Source of the DNA: Tersicoccus phoenicis
GTDB lineage: Bacteria; Actinomycetota; Actinomycetes; Actinomycetales; Micrococcaceae
Direction of reading: 5' to 3'
DNA: 64,000 bases
NCBI RefSeq assembly: GCF_001968835.1
Contig: NZ_MRDE01000006.1
Coordinates: 1 to 64,000 of the forward strand
The position numbers and the translations under genes are program-made. The notes under the pieces were generated by a model. It did not search any database. It saw only the letters and a list, made by a program, of their open reading frames with translations, and was not told the origin of the DNA. Shown here in pieces: positions 1-6,946 of this stretch; the stretch's first letter is position 1; every line of letters starts with the position of its first letter.

Positions 1-80
1 ATCGCGCGGCCATCATTCACAACCAAATCTACCGCGTTGGCCTTGTACTCGTCAGTGAAGCTACGTCTCGTCGATCCCAT
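1..80 (-). CDS. IS3-family transposase OrfA, N-terminal fragment (runs off window)
   Basis: Reading the minus strand from an ATG at 80 gives a peptide beginning MGSTRRSFTDEYKANAV and continuing open to the window edge. Basic residues followed by an aromatic-Glu-Tyr/Phe-Lys pattern and a helix leading into a Val-Leu stretch are how the helix-turn-helix OrfA proteins of IS3-family elements begin; in that family OrfA binds the terminal repeats and is fused to OrfB by frameshifting. A weak AAGG motif precedes the start. Only about 26 codons are visible, so whether the element is intact cannot be judged. It lies opposite to, and apparently inserted into, the older plus-strand IS3 transposase remnant. 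Confidence 0.6.
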   Translation of the reverse strand, partial: MGSTRRSFTDEYKANAVDLVVNDGRA

Positions 81-120
81 AGCCGGTTCCCTTCATTTCT
101 CGGGAACCCGCCCATCAAAC

Positions 121-149
121 CCTGTGTCCACCAGAGTGGGAACGGTCCA
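121..149 (-). repeat. Candidate left terminal inverted repeat of the minus-strand IS3 element
   Basis: Read on the minus strand this begins TGGACCGTTCCCACTCTGG and continues GTGGACACAGG. The TG start and the GTGGACA core are typical of IS3-family ends. It sits about 40 bases upstream of the OrfA start and exactly where homology of the plus-strand transposase remnant begins. The matching right end is outside the window. Confidence 0.45.
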
Positions 150-449
150 AAGTACGCCCCGGTCTTCCCCGTCAACTTCGGCTCCCTGGCCGACGCCCGC
201 GCGTTCGGCGAGACGTTCTTCGGCTACTACAACCACGAGCACCGCCACTCCGGGATCGGACTGCACACCCCGGCCAGCGTCCACTTCGGCACCGCGGGAC
301 AAGTCCGCGCCCAGCGGCAGGTCACCCTCGACGCTGCCTACACCGCCCATCCGGAACGCTTCGGCCACCGCCGACCCGCAGCACCCACACTGCCCGCCAC
401 AGCCTGGATCAACCAACCCTCACAGGAGGCCCTCATACAGACCGCCTGA
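150..449 (+). pseudogene. IS3-family transposase (OrfB), 3' remnant
   Basis: The frame starting at 150 reads KYAPVFPVNFGSLADARAF, then FFGYYNHEHRHSGIGLHTP, and ends at the TGA at 447-449. This is the C-terminal part of an rve-type integrase core; the conserved YNHEHRHSGIG block follows the last acidic catalytic residue in IS3-family OrfB. The N-terminal two thirds, with most of the DDE triad, is missing: homology stops abruptly at about 149, where the end of another IS3 element lies. It is non-functional. No start codon or ribosome binding site belongs to it. Confidence 0.8.
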
Positions 450-482
450 CGGAAACTGTCTCACCAGACTTGACACCTTCCG
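450..482 (+). repeat. Right terminal repeat of the plus-strand IS3 remnant
   Basis: Immediately after the transposase stop comes CGGAAACTGTCTCACCAGAC followed by TTGACACCTTCCG. The TGTCTCA...TTGACA arrangement is the usual shape of IS3-family ends. Homology to IS110 transposase begins directly after it, so this marks the insertion boundary. Confidence 0.5.
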
Positions 483-811
483 GCGTTCCGAGGCCGCGTT
501 CGCGCACCTGTGCGGCGTGGCCCCCATCCCGGCCTCCTCCGGACGCCGGGACCGACACCGTCTCAACCGCGGCGGCGACCGCGCCGCCAACCACGCCCTG
601 CACACCATCGCGCTGTCCCGCATGCGCTGGGACGCGCGCACCCGCGCCTACGTCGGAACGCCGCACCGAGCAAGGCCTCTCGAAGAAGGACATCATGCGC
701 TGCCTCAAACGCCACATCGCCCGCGAGATCTACCGGGCCCTCATCAACGACCTCAGGACCCGAGACACCCACGTCCCGACTTCAACCGCCGACCTCGCGA
801 AAGCGGCTTGA
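483..811 (+). pseudogene. IS110-family transposase, C-terminal remnant with frameshift
   Basis: The reading starts as [20 protein letters not shown], then [20 protein letters not shown], the Transposase_20 (IS116/IS110/IS902) domain. It contains the helix-hairpin-helix-like [10 protein letters not shown] block. At about 655 one extra G moves the frame; the sequence resumes as [20 protein letters not shown] and stops at 809-811. The N-terminal RuvC-like DEDD domain is absent. The 5' cut coincides with the right end of the inserted IS3 element. It is a dead fragment. Its own right boundary is probably near 830, shortly before thyA. Confidence 0.8.
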
Positions 812-886
812 CATCCATAGGAGCATCGACGGGCTCGTGACGGCCCCCGCGACGAGCCGGTACGGAGCGCGGCGACACCGCGCGCC

Positions 887-892
887 TAGACT
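887..892 (+). promoter_or_regulatory. -10 hexamer for leaderless thyA
   Basis: TAGACT lies seven bases before the thyA GTG, and no Shine-Dalgarno sequence precedes that codon. The spacing would put the transcript start at or next to the start codon. Confidence 0.45.
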
Positions 893-899
893 GGTCGTC

Positions 900-1718
900 G
901 TGAGCATCCCGACGCCGTACGAAGACCTGCTGCGCGATGTGCTCGCGCAGGGCAGCCCGAAGCCGGACCGGACGGGTACCGGCACCCGCAGTGTGTTCGG
1001 CCGGCAACTGCGCTTCGACCTGGCCGACTCCTTCCCGCTGGTCACCACCAAGCGGGTGCACTTCAAGTCCGTGGCCCTGGAGCTGTTGTGGTTCCTGCGC
1101 GGTGAATCGAACGTCCGTTGGCTGCAGGAGCGCGGCGTGCGGATCTGGAACGAGTGGGCCGACCAGGACGGCGAACTCGGCCCCGTCTACGGGGTGCAGT
1201 GGCGCTCCTGGCCGACCCCCGACGGCCGGCACATCGACCAGATCAGCCAGGTCGTCGAGTCCCTGCGCACGAAGCCGGACTCGCGACGGCACATCGTGTC
1301 CGCCTGGAACGTGGCCGAGATCGAGAACATGGCGCTGCCCCCGTGTCACGCGTTCTTCCAGTTCTACGTCCAGCCGCAGCCGGACGGCCCGGGCCGGCTC
1401 TCCTGCCAGCTCTACCAGCGCAGCGCTGACCTGTTCCTCGGCGTGCCGTTCAACATCGCGTCCTACGCCCTGCTGACCCGGATGGTCGCGCAGCAGACCG
1501 ACCTGCTGCCGGGTGAGTTCATCTGGACCGGCGGGGACTGCCACATCTACGAGGACCACCTGGAGCAGGTGGCCGAGCAGTTGACCCGGGACCCGTACCC
1601 CTACCCCCGGTTGCAGCTGACCCGCCGGCCCGAGAGCATCCTCGACTACGCGTACGAGGATTTCTCGGTCCTCGACTACCAGCACCACCCGACCATCAAG
1701 GCGCCGATCGCCGTCTGA
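900..1718 (+). CDS. thyA: Thymidylate synthase ThyA
   Basis: ThyA converts dUMP to dTMP using 5,10-methylenetetrahydrofolate and releases dihydrofolate, which FolA (encoded two genes downstream) recycles. The 272-residue length is normal. The N-terminal phosphate-binding R-T-G-T-G-T motif is at about residues 24-29, the catalytic Cys is near residue 149 in [12 protein letters not shown], and [20 protein letters not shown] follows. I chose the GTG at 900 because homology begins there and a TAGACT hexamer precedes it by seven bases; the longer in-frame ORF upstream runs into the IS110 remnant. Transcription probably continues through the acetyltransferase and folA. Confidence 0.96.
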   Translation: MSIPTPYEDLLRDVLAQGSPKPDRTGTGTRSVFGRQLRFDLADSFPLVTTKRVHFKSVALELLWFLRGESNVRWLQERGVRIWNEWADQDGELGPVYGVQWRSWPTPDGRHIDQISQVVESLRTKPDSRRHIVSAWNVAEIENMALPPCHAFFQFYVQPQPDGPGRLSCQLYQRSADLFLGVPFNIASYALLTRMVAQQTDLLPGEFIWTGGDCHIYEDHLEQVAEQLTRDPYPYPRLQLTRRPESILDYAYEDFSVLDYQHHPTIKAPIAV

Positions 1719-1777
1719 CGCCGGACCTGGTCCGCCGACCCACCCCGCAACGGACCCACCCCACGGAAGGTACGACC

Positions 1778-2101
1778 ATGACGACGACGCCGGCACCGCC
1801 CCTGCACGCCGACTGGGCGGACCTGACCCTGGACGAGGACCCGGACCGCGGCCGGTTCAACCTGCTGATGGGTCCCACGTACCTCGGTTTCCTCGGCTTC
1901 ACCGAGCGGGAGGACGGGGCGATGGTGCTCCAGCACACCATCATTGCCGAGCAGTACGGGCGGCAGGGGTACGCGCGAGCGCTGGTGACGCTCGTCCTCG
2001 ACCGGCTGCGGGAGCGCGGTAAGCAGGTTGTGCCCGAGTGCAGCTACGTGCAGGACTATCTGCGCCGCTTCCCGCAGTACGGCGACCTGGTCCGCTCGTG
2101 A
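1778..2101 (+). CDS. Small GNAT-fold N-acetyltransferase-like protein
   Basis: This 107-residue protein resembles the small COG2388/YjdJ-type GNAT proteins. It has a short beta stretch (FLGFTEREDGAMVLQHTIIA), then QYGRQGYARALVTLVLDRLR, which matches the acetyl-CoA pyrophosphate-binding loop and its helix, and ends with a C-x-Y-V-x-x-Y/F-L segment typical of the family. The substrate is unknown; members are often annotated as predicted acetyltransferases. It lies between thyA and folA, and its stop overlaps the folA GTG (GTGA), so translation is probably coupled. The context is folate metabolism, but no direct link is established. AAGG precedes the ATG at suitable spacing. Confidence 0.8.
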   Translation: MTTTPAPPLHADWADLTLDEDPDRGRFNLLMGPTYLGFLGFTEREDGAMVLQHTIIAEQYGRQGYARALVTLVLDRLRERGKQVVPECSYVQDYLRRFPQYGDLVRS

Positions 2102-2706
2102 CGGGCCACGGCGCCGACGACGCCGGGCCGGACGCCGTTGCGGTGTCCGCCGCCGCGTCCTCGTCCTCCACCGCACCGAACCGCCCGTCGGTGGGCCTGA
2201 TCTGGGCGCAGGCGCGCGGTGGTGTGATCGGCAAGGACGGCACGATGCCGTGGCACGTGCCGGAGGACCTCCGGCACTTCACCGCCCGCACCACGGGCCA
2301 CCCGGTGATCATGGGCCGGACCACCTGGGAGTCCTTCCCGGACCGCTACCGGCCCCTGCCGGACCGCACCAACATCGTCCTGACCCGCAACCCCGACGTG
2401 GCCCCGGAGGGCGCCGTCGTCGCCGGCGACCTGACCGCGGCACTCGCGGACGCCGCTCGGGCCCCGGGCGCGGACCTGGTGTGGGTGCTCGGCGGGAACG
2501 CCGTGTTCACGGAGGCCGTGCCGCTGGCCGACGTCGCCGTCGTCACCGACCTGGATCTGACCGTCGACGGGGACACCTTCGCCCCGCGACTCGACCCCGC
2601 CTGGTCGGTCGACCGGCGCGAACCGGCGGACGGCTCGTGGCTGACATCGGCCGGGGGGACCCGCTACCGCTTCACCTGGTACCGGAGGGACGCAGCGTCC
2701 AGCTGA
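2098..2706 (+). CDS. folA: Dihydrofolate reductase
   Basis: The enzyme reduces dihydrofolate to tetrahydrofolate with NADPH, closing the cycle opened by ThyA. Visible motifs are the substrate/cofactor loop [19 protein letters not shown], the NADPH-binding [12 protein letters not shown], and [10 protein letters not shown], all in the usual order. The 202-residue model carries about 30 extra, Ala/Ser-rich residues at the N-terminus before the conserved VGLIWAQA strand. I kept the GTG at 2098 because it overlaps the upstream stop by four bases; a later start is possible but no better codon with a ribosome binding site is evident. The gene is the third of a thyA-GNAT-folA unit. Confidence 0.93.
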   Translation: MTGHGADDAGPDAVAVSAAASSSSTAPNRPSVGLIWAQARGGVIGKDGTMPWHVPEDLRHFTARTTGHPVIMGRTTWESFPDRYRPLPDRTNIVLTRNPDVAPEGAVVAGDLTAALADAARAPGADLVWVLGGNAVFTEAVPLADVAVVTDLDLTVDGDTFAPRLDPAWSVDRREPADGSWLTSAGGTRYRFTWYRRDAASS

Positions 2707-2751
2707 GCGCTCCCGTGACGCAGCGCGCAGACGCCGTCGGACGCGTTTCCC

Positions 2752-2757
2752 TACACT
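2752..2757 (+). promoter_or_regulatory. -10 hexamer before asd
   Basis: TACACT ends seven bases before the asd ATG. GGAGG lies between them but only two bases from the ATG, too close for normal use, so a leaderless transcript is likely. Confidence 0.4.
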
Positions 2758-2764
2758 GGAGGAC

Positions 2765-3955
2765 ATGACCTTCCCCGCCGTCACCGCCGCACGCCCCGCT
2801 CCCGACACCGCGACCACGACCGTCGGTTTTGTCGGTTGGCGCGGCATGGTCGGTTCGGTCCTGATGCAGCGGATGCGCGAGGAGGGCGACTTCGCCGGCA
2901 TCGACCCGGTCTTCTTCTCCACCTCCGACGCCGGCGGTCCCGCCCCGGCGTTCGCCGAGGGCGCTCCAGTCCTGCAGGACGCGCGCGACCTGCAGGCGTT
3001 GGCGAAGCTGCCGATCATCGTGACCGCCCAGGGCGGGGACTACACCGCCGACGTGCACCCGCGGCTGCGGGCCGCCGGCTGGGACGGGCTGTGGATCGAC
3101 GCGGCCTCGACGCTGCGTCAGGCGGAGGACTCCGTCATCGTCCTGGACCCGGTGAACCGGTCCGTGATCGACGCCGCGCTCGCCGGCGGGGTGAGGGACT
3201 TCATCGGCGGCAACTGCACCGTCTCCTGCATGCTGATGGGCCTGGGCGGCCTGTTCAAGGCCGGCCTGGTCGAGTGGGGCACCGCGATGACCTACCAGGC
3301 GGCGTCCGGTGGCGGCGCCCGGCACATGCGGGAGCTGCTCAACCAGTTCGGGGCCCTCCACGGGGCGGTCGCCGATCAACTCGCCGACCCCGCCTCGGCG
3401 ATCCTCGACGTCGACCGCCGCGTCCTCGCCGCCCAGCAGGATCCGGGCCTGGACTCCTCCCGCTTCGGGGTGCCGTTGGCCGGTTCGCTGATCCCCTGGA
3501 TCGACGCGGACCTGGGTGACGGGATGTCCCGGGAGGAGTGGAAGGCCGGCGCGGAGACCAACAAGATCCTCGGTTTCGGGCAGAGCGGGCCGGGGGGCGC
3601 GCCCGGGCGCAGCGCCATCCCCTTCGACAGCCTGTGCGTGCGGGTCGGCACCCTGCGCTGCCACGCGCAGGCCATCACCCTCAAGCTCACCGAGGACCTG
3701 CCGATCGAACAGATCGAACGGATCATCGAGGCGGACAATCCCTGGGCGCACGTGGTGCCCAACACCCAGGAGGACACCGTGCGCGGCCTCACCCCGGTCG
3801 CCGTGACCGGCACGATGGACATCCCCGTCGGCCGGATCCGCAAGCTCGCCATGGGCGGCGAGTACATCAGCGCGTTCACCGTCGGTGACCAGTTGCTGTG
3901 GGGCGCCGCGGAGCCGCTGCGCCGGATGCTGCAGATCGCGCTCGGCACCCTCTGA
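2765..3955 (+). CDS. asd: Aspartate-semialdehyde dehydrogenase (E. coli-type)
   Basis: Asd reduces aspartyl-4-phosphate to aspartate semialdehyde with NADPH, the branch point to lysine/diaminopimelate, threonine and methionine. The 396-residue protein has the nucleotide-binding [18 protein letters not shown] near residues 20-38, the catalytic Cys near 151 in [15 protein letters not shown], and [16 protein letters not shown]. These motifs match the Asd subfamily best known from Gram-negative bacteria ([14 protein letters not shown]), not the shorter form common in many actinobacteria. An extension of about 18 Ala/Pro/Thr-rich residues precedes the first strand. It follows folA by 58 bases with its own -10 hexamer. 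Confidence 0.94.
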   Translation: MTFPAVTAARPAPDTATTTVGFVGWRGMVGSVLMQRMREEGDFAGIDPVFFSTSDAGGPAPAFAEGAPVLQDARDLQALAKLPIIVTAQGGDYTADVHPRLRAAGWDGLWIDAASTLRQAEDSVIVLDPVNRSVIDAALAGGVRDFIGGNCTVSCMLMGLGGLFKAGLVEWGTAMTYQAASGGGARHMRELLNQFGALHGAVADQLADPASAILDVDRRVLAAQQDPGLDSSRFGVPLAGSLIPWIDADLGDGMSREEWKAGAETNKILGFGQSGPGGAPGRSAIPFDSLCVRVGTLRCHAQAITLKLTEDLPIEQIERIIEADNPWAHVVPNTQEDTVRGLTPVAVTGTMDIPVGRIRKLAMGGEYISAFTVGDQLLWGAAEPLRRMLQIALGTL

Positions 3956-4034
3956 CGTCACCGTCCGCGGCCCGGACCACCCGAGCGTCGGGGCTGACCG
4001 CAGTTCTGTCAGTGGCGGCGTCCATGCTGGCGGG

Positions 4035-4457
4035 ATGGAGTACCGCACCATCGACGACGCGCTGCACGGCTTCGTCGTCTCCTGCCTCGGCGGCCGGAGC
4101 CTGCCCGCGGCCCGGCGGATCGTGGCCGTCGACGCTGCGCTGCGCCGCTACCTCGACGACGACGGCGCCGGCGCGCTGCCGCCCGACGAACGCGTGCTCG
4201 TGGAGCTCGAACGGGATCTCGGGACCAGCGATCCACTGGCACGGCTGGTGCCGGCGGACCGGCTGCTCGGCCTGCTGCCCGGCTTCATCGCCGCTACCCC
4301 GTCCCCGACGGCGGTGCGCCGCGCCCGGCTGACCCAGGTGTGGCGGCTGGTCCAGTGGCTACGCAGCCGCGGCCTGGTCGACGCCGCCGCACACGCCGGG
4401 GACATCGCCCGGATCCGGGAGGCGCTGGCCTCCGTCCGCACCTCCCGGTACCACTGA
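4035..4457 (+). CDS. Hypothetical protein, 140 residues
   Basis: I do not recognise a family. The predicted product is helical and charged (MEYRTIDDALHGFVVSCLGG at the start; WRLVQWLRSRGLVDAAAHA near the end), with no signal peptide or membrane segment. It sits 79 bases after asd on the same strand. No clear Shine-Dalgarno precedes the ATG; a CATGCT hexamer six bases upstream could be a -10 for a leaderless transcript. Codon use is like its neighbours, which supports coding. The neighbouring murB converges on it. Confidence 0.6.
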   Translation: MEYRTIDDALHGFVVSCLGGRSLPAARRIVAVDAALRRYLDDDGAGALPPDERVLVELERDLGTSDPLARLVPADRLLGLLPGFIAATPSPTAVRRARLTQVWRLVQWLRSRGLVDAAAHAGDIARIREALASVRTSRYH

Positions 4458-4496
4458 CGGGGCCGGCAGTGAGCGGTGCCCGGGACGACAGTGAGC

Positions 4497-4526
4497 GGGG
4501 CCGGGGCCGGGGCCGGGGCCGGGGCC
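4497..4526. repeat. Five perfect GGGGCC hexanucleotide repeats
   Basis: Five uninterrupted GGGGCC units lie between the convergent hypothetical gene and murB. The plus strand has more than four G-runs of four and could fold as a G-quadruplex. A second short direct repeat (CAGTGAGCGG) occurs twice just before it. There is no coding role; it may act in 3'-end formation or be replication slippage. Confidence 0.8.
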
Positions 4527-4560
4527 GGGACGACCGTGGCGGAACGGCACGCCCTCCGCT

Positions 4561-5634
4561 CTAGAGGCTCGTGCCGATCAGCAGCGGCTCGGGGTGCAGG
4601 TCGATGCCGAACCGGTCCCGCACGCCGTCGCGCACCGCCCGGGCCACGGCAAGGACGTCGCCCGTGCTCGCCCCGCCCCGGTTGGTCACCGCGAGGGTGT
4701 GCTTGGTGGACAGGCCGGCCCGCCCGGCGGCGAGTTCCTCCCCCGCCGTGCCGGGGAGTCCGAAGCCCTTGCCGAAACCGGCCCGGTCGATCAGCCAGGC
4801 CGCGCTGAGTTTGACCATCCCGTCGGCGGCCGGGTAGCGCGGCGCGTCATCGGGCAGTGCCGCCGCCTTCTCCGCGCTCACGATCGGGTTGGTGAAGAAG
4901 GACCCGGTGCTGAACGTGTCGCGGTCCTCGCGGTCGAGCACCATGCCCTTGCCGGCCCGCAGGCGCAGCACCGCCCGCCGGACGTCGGTGGCGTACGCCT
5001 TCGCGCCGACCGCCGCGTCCAGGGTGCGGGCCAGCTCGGCGTAGCGGATCGGCACGCTCATCCGGCCGATCGCGAGCTGGAAGTCGACGGTGAGCACCAC
5101 GTAGCGGGGCGACCCGTCCACGGTGGTGCGCTTGAGCAGGGAGTCCCGGTAGCCGAAAGCGAGGTCGTGGTTGAAGAGGGTGCGGACGGCGTTCGTCTCC
5201 CGGTCCCAGCAGCGCACGCTCGCGATCGTGGCGGAGACGTCCGTGCCGTACGCGCCGACGTTCTGCACGGGGGTCGCACCGGTGGAGCCGGGGATGCCCG
5301 AGAGCGCCTCCAGCCCGGAGTAGGCGTGCAGCACGGTGAACTCCACCAGATCGTCCCACGGGTGTCCGGCGGCGACCCGGACGAACACACCGCCGCAGGT
5401 GTCCTCGGAGTCCACCCGGTGCCCGGTGCTGGCGATCCGCAGGACCGTGCCGTCGAACCCGGCGTCGTCGATCACGAGGTTCGACCCGCCGCCGACGATC
5501 AGCAGTCGCTCCCCGGCCGCATCCGCCTCCCGAACGGTCCCGATGATCTCCTCCTCGGTGCGGGCCGTGACGAGCCGCCGCGCGGGCCCACCGGTGCCCA
5601 GGGTAGTCAACTCGGCGAGCCGCGTCCCGGTCAC
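4561..5634 (-). CDS. murB: UDP-N-acetylenolpyruvoylglucosamine reductase MurB
   Basis: MurB is an FAD- and NADPH-dependent cytosolic enzyme that makes UDP-N-acetylmuramate, the second committed step of peptidoglycan synthesis. The 357-residue protein has the FAD-binding LIVGGGSNLVIDDAGFDGTV near residues 44-63, ALSGIPGSTGATPVQNVGAY in the second half of the FAD domain, the catalytic Ser in the TGSFFTNP block, and the C-terminal AWLIDRAGFGKG. The length fits the actinobacterial form. The start is a GTG overlapping the stop of the upstream dehydratase by four bases, so murB is the last gene of the hadA-hadB-murB unit. Confidence 0.96.
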   Translation of the reverse strand: MTGTRLAELTTLGTGGPARRLVTARTEEEIIGTVREADAAGERLLIVGGGSNLVIDDAGFDGTVLRIASTGHRVDSEDTCGGVFVRVAAGHPWDDLVEFTVLHAYSGLEALSGIPGSTGATPVQNVGAYGTDVSATIASVRCWDRETNAVRTLFNHDLAFGYRDSLLKRTTVDGSPRYVVLTVDFQLAIGRMSVPIRYAELARTLDAAVGAKAYATDVRRAVLRLRAGKGMVLDREDRDTFSTGSFFTNPIVSAEKAAALPDDAPRYPAADGMVKLSAAWLIDRAGFGKGFGLPGTAGEELAAGRAGLSTKHTLAVTNRGGASTGDVLAVARAVRDGVRDRFGIDLHPEPLLIGTSL

Positions 5635-6062
5635 CAGACCTTGACCTGCGCCTGGGACTTGGCGAGCACGCGGGTGCCGTCGAGACTGACCGTCAGGTCG
5701 ATCCTGGCAATCTGGTTGTCCTCGTCCAGGCTGCCGACGACGCCGCTGACCTGCAACACCGCACCCGGCCCGTCCGCCGCACCGGGCACCGGCACCGGCT
5801 TGGTGAACCGCACCTGGTAGTCGACGACGGCGGCGGGGTTGCCGATCCAGTCGACGACCAGCTGCACGGCGGTCCCCATGGTGAACATGCCGTGCGCGAT
5901 GACGCCGGGCAGCTCGACCGACCGCGCCACGTCCTCGTTCCAGTGGATGGGGTTGAAATCGCCCGAGGCGCCCGCGTACCGGACCAGGTCCGCCCGGGTG
6001 ATCTCGACGGACCGCTCCCCGATGCTCGTGCCGACCGCCAGGTCGGTCCAGGTCACGCTCAC
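5631..6062 (-). CDS. MaoC-like (R)-hydroxyacyl dehydratase, HadB-like
   Basis: This is a 143-residue hotdog-fold protein. The hydratase motif appears as YAGASGDFNPIHWNEDVARS, with Asp and His as the expected catalytic pair, followed by GVIAHGMFTMG. In mycobacteria HadB pairs with HadA or HadC as the dehydratase of fatty acid/mycolate elongation; outside mycolate makers the pair is conserved with unclear substrates. Here it overlaps hadA upstream and murB downstream by four bases each, so the three are cotranscribed and translationally coupled. The GTG start is fixed by the upstream overlap. Confidence 0.88.
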   Translation of the reverse strand: MSVTWTDLAVGTSIGERSVEITRADLVRYAGASGDFNPIHWNEDVARSVELPGVIAHGMFTMGTAVQLVVDWIGNPAAVVDYQVRFTKPVPVPGAADGPGAVLQVSGVVGSLDEDNQIARIDLTVSLDGTRVLAKSQAQVKVW

Positions 6063-6508
6063 GCGTCGTCCCCCCGCACGATCAGGGTGGAGACCGCCGT
6101 GGCGACCCGCTCCCCCTCGACGGTGGCGAGCTCGGCGCGGGTGGTGATCATCGCGCCGGCGGCCGTGGACCGCAGGGTGTCGACGTGCAGCTCGGCGGTG
6201 AGCTCGTCGCCGGCCTGGATCGGCTGGTGGTGGGTGAAGCGCTGCTCGGCGTGGACGACGCGGGAGAAGTCGATGCCCGCCTCCTCGTCCCCGACCAGCT
6301 GCGCCTCGGCGCGCTGGGAAACGATGATGGCGAACGTCGGCGGGGCGACCACGTCGCGGTAGCCGAGCTCCTGGGCGGCCTCCAGTTCGAAGTGTGCCGG
6401 GTGCGTGGCCTTGACCGCGCGGGCGAACTCGCCGATCTTCTCCCGACCGACGGCGTACGGGCGGGTGGCCGGATACACCTTCCCCTGCAGGTCCTGGTTC
6501 ACTGGCAC
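6059..6508 (-). CDS. FAS1-like dehydratase domain protein, HadA-like (UPF0336)
   Basis: This 149-residue protein belongs to the UPF0336/HadA family: an N-terminal Pro-rich start, VGREKIGEFARAVKATHPAH, then APPTFAIIVSQRAEAQL and FTHHQPIQAGDELTAELHVD. It has a hotdog fold but lacks the classical Asp-x-x-x-x-His pair, supplied by its HadB-like partner encoded next. It is expected to be the substrate-binding subunit of an (R)-3-hydroxyacyl dehydratase heterodimer. The gene is first in the hadA-hadB-murB unit, downstream of tRNA-Met and a terminator. GTG start. The rpmG gene that often precedes hadA in actinobacteria is absent. Confidence 0.88.
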   Translation of the reverse strand: MPVNQDLQGKVYPATRPYAVGREKIGEFARAVKATHPAHFELEAAQELGYRDVVAPPTFAIIVSQRAEAQLVGDEEAGIDFSRVVHAEQRFTHHQPIQAGDELTAELHVDTLRSTAAGAMITTRAELATVEGERVATAVSTLIVRGDDA

Positions 6509-6600
6509 GTCGCGGTCCTCACGTCAGTCGGTCACGGGCACCATCGAGCATAGTTCAGGGGATCCGCCGGACGAGCGATCGCGGACCCTGCTCGGAACGG

Positions 6601-6634
6601 CGACGGGCCCCCGGCTGACGCCGGGGGCCCGTCG
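6601..6634 (-). terminator. Intrinsic terminator after tRNA-Met
   Basis: A perfect 15-bp stem (6601-6615 with 6620-6634) closes a TGAC loop. It lies just downstream of tRNA-Met on the minus strand and separates the tRNAs from hadA. Confidence 0.8.
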
Positions 6635-6640
6635 AAGCAG

Positions 6641-6714
6641 TAGCGGTGCCGGGGCTCGATCCCGGGACCTCACGATTATGAGTCGTGCGCTCTGACCAAC
6701 TGAGCTACACCGCC
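6641..6714 (-). tRNA. tRNA-Met (CAT)
   Basis: The minus strand folds as a complete 74-base cloverleaf starting GGCGGTGTAGCTCAGTTGG. The acceptor stem ends CACCGCT with discriminator A, the anticodon loop is CTCATAA, and the T-loop is GATCGAGC. The first pair is G-T. CCA is not encoded. It looks like the elongator type because its position and sequence match the tRNA-Thr/tRNA-Met pair before hadA in other actinobacteria. Confidence 0.93.
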
Positions 6715-6773
6715 CTTCACGGAGATGCCCGCGCCGCGTCTGCTGACGAACATGCGCGGGCGTGAACCGTGAG

Positions 6774-6845
6774 AGCCCCGACCGGGAATCGATCCCGGGA
6801 CCTCCATCTTACCAAGATGGCGCTCTACCACTGAGCTATCGGGGC
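6774..6845 (-). tRNA. tRNA-Thr (GGT)
   Basis: A 72-base cloverleaf on the minus strand begins GCCCCGATAGCTCAGTGG, has anticodon loop TTGGTAA and ends TCGGGGC with discriminator T. CCA is not encoded. It is 59 bases upstream of tRNA-Met, and the gap can form a GCCCGCGC/GCGCGGGC hairpin that may guide processing. Confidence 0.94.
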
Positions 6846-6946
6846 AACGATCGACTACTTTACCAGCGCAGATGCACCGGACGAAATCGATGTCCGGCCC
6901 GGTCGAGCCGGGCCGTCGGGCACGTCATTCCGGGGAAGTAGGGCCT

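Larger units (their letters stand above)
1..830. mobile_element. Nested insertion-sequence remnants (IS3 in IS3 in IS110)
   Basis: Three layers of transposon debris lie before thyA. The outermost is the 5' end of an IS3-family element on the minus strand, running off the left edge. It interrupts a plus-strand IS3-family transposase whose 3' third survives, and that element's right end abuts a truncated IS110-family transposase. The order implies IS110 was hit by the plus-strand IS3, which was later hit by the minus-strand IS3. The outer boundaries are approximate because the left end is outside the window and target duplications could not be identified. Confidence 0.75.

Noticed and set aside
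93-416. Minus-strand ORF over the IS3 remnant
   Set aside because: Gly/Val/Arg-rich antisense of the transposase fragment; transposase homology lies on the plus strand here.
753-1796. Minus-strand 347-codon ORF opposite thyA
   Set aside because: Shadow of thyA; no recognisable domain and no ribosome binding site.
4476-4564. GA-rich ORF through the GGGGCC array
   Set aside because: The dipeptide-repeat translation arises from the hexanucleotide repeat; there is no start signal and it lies in a convergent gap.
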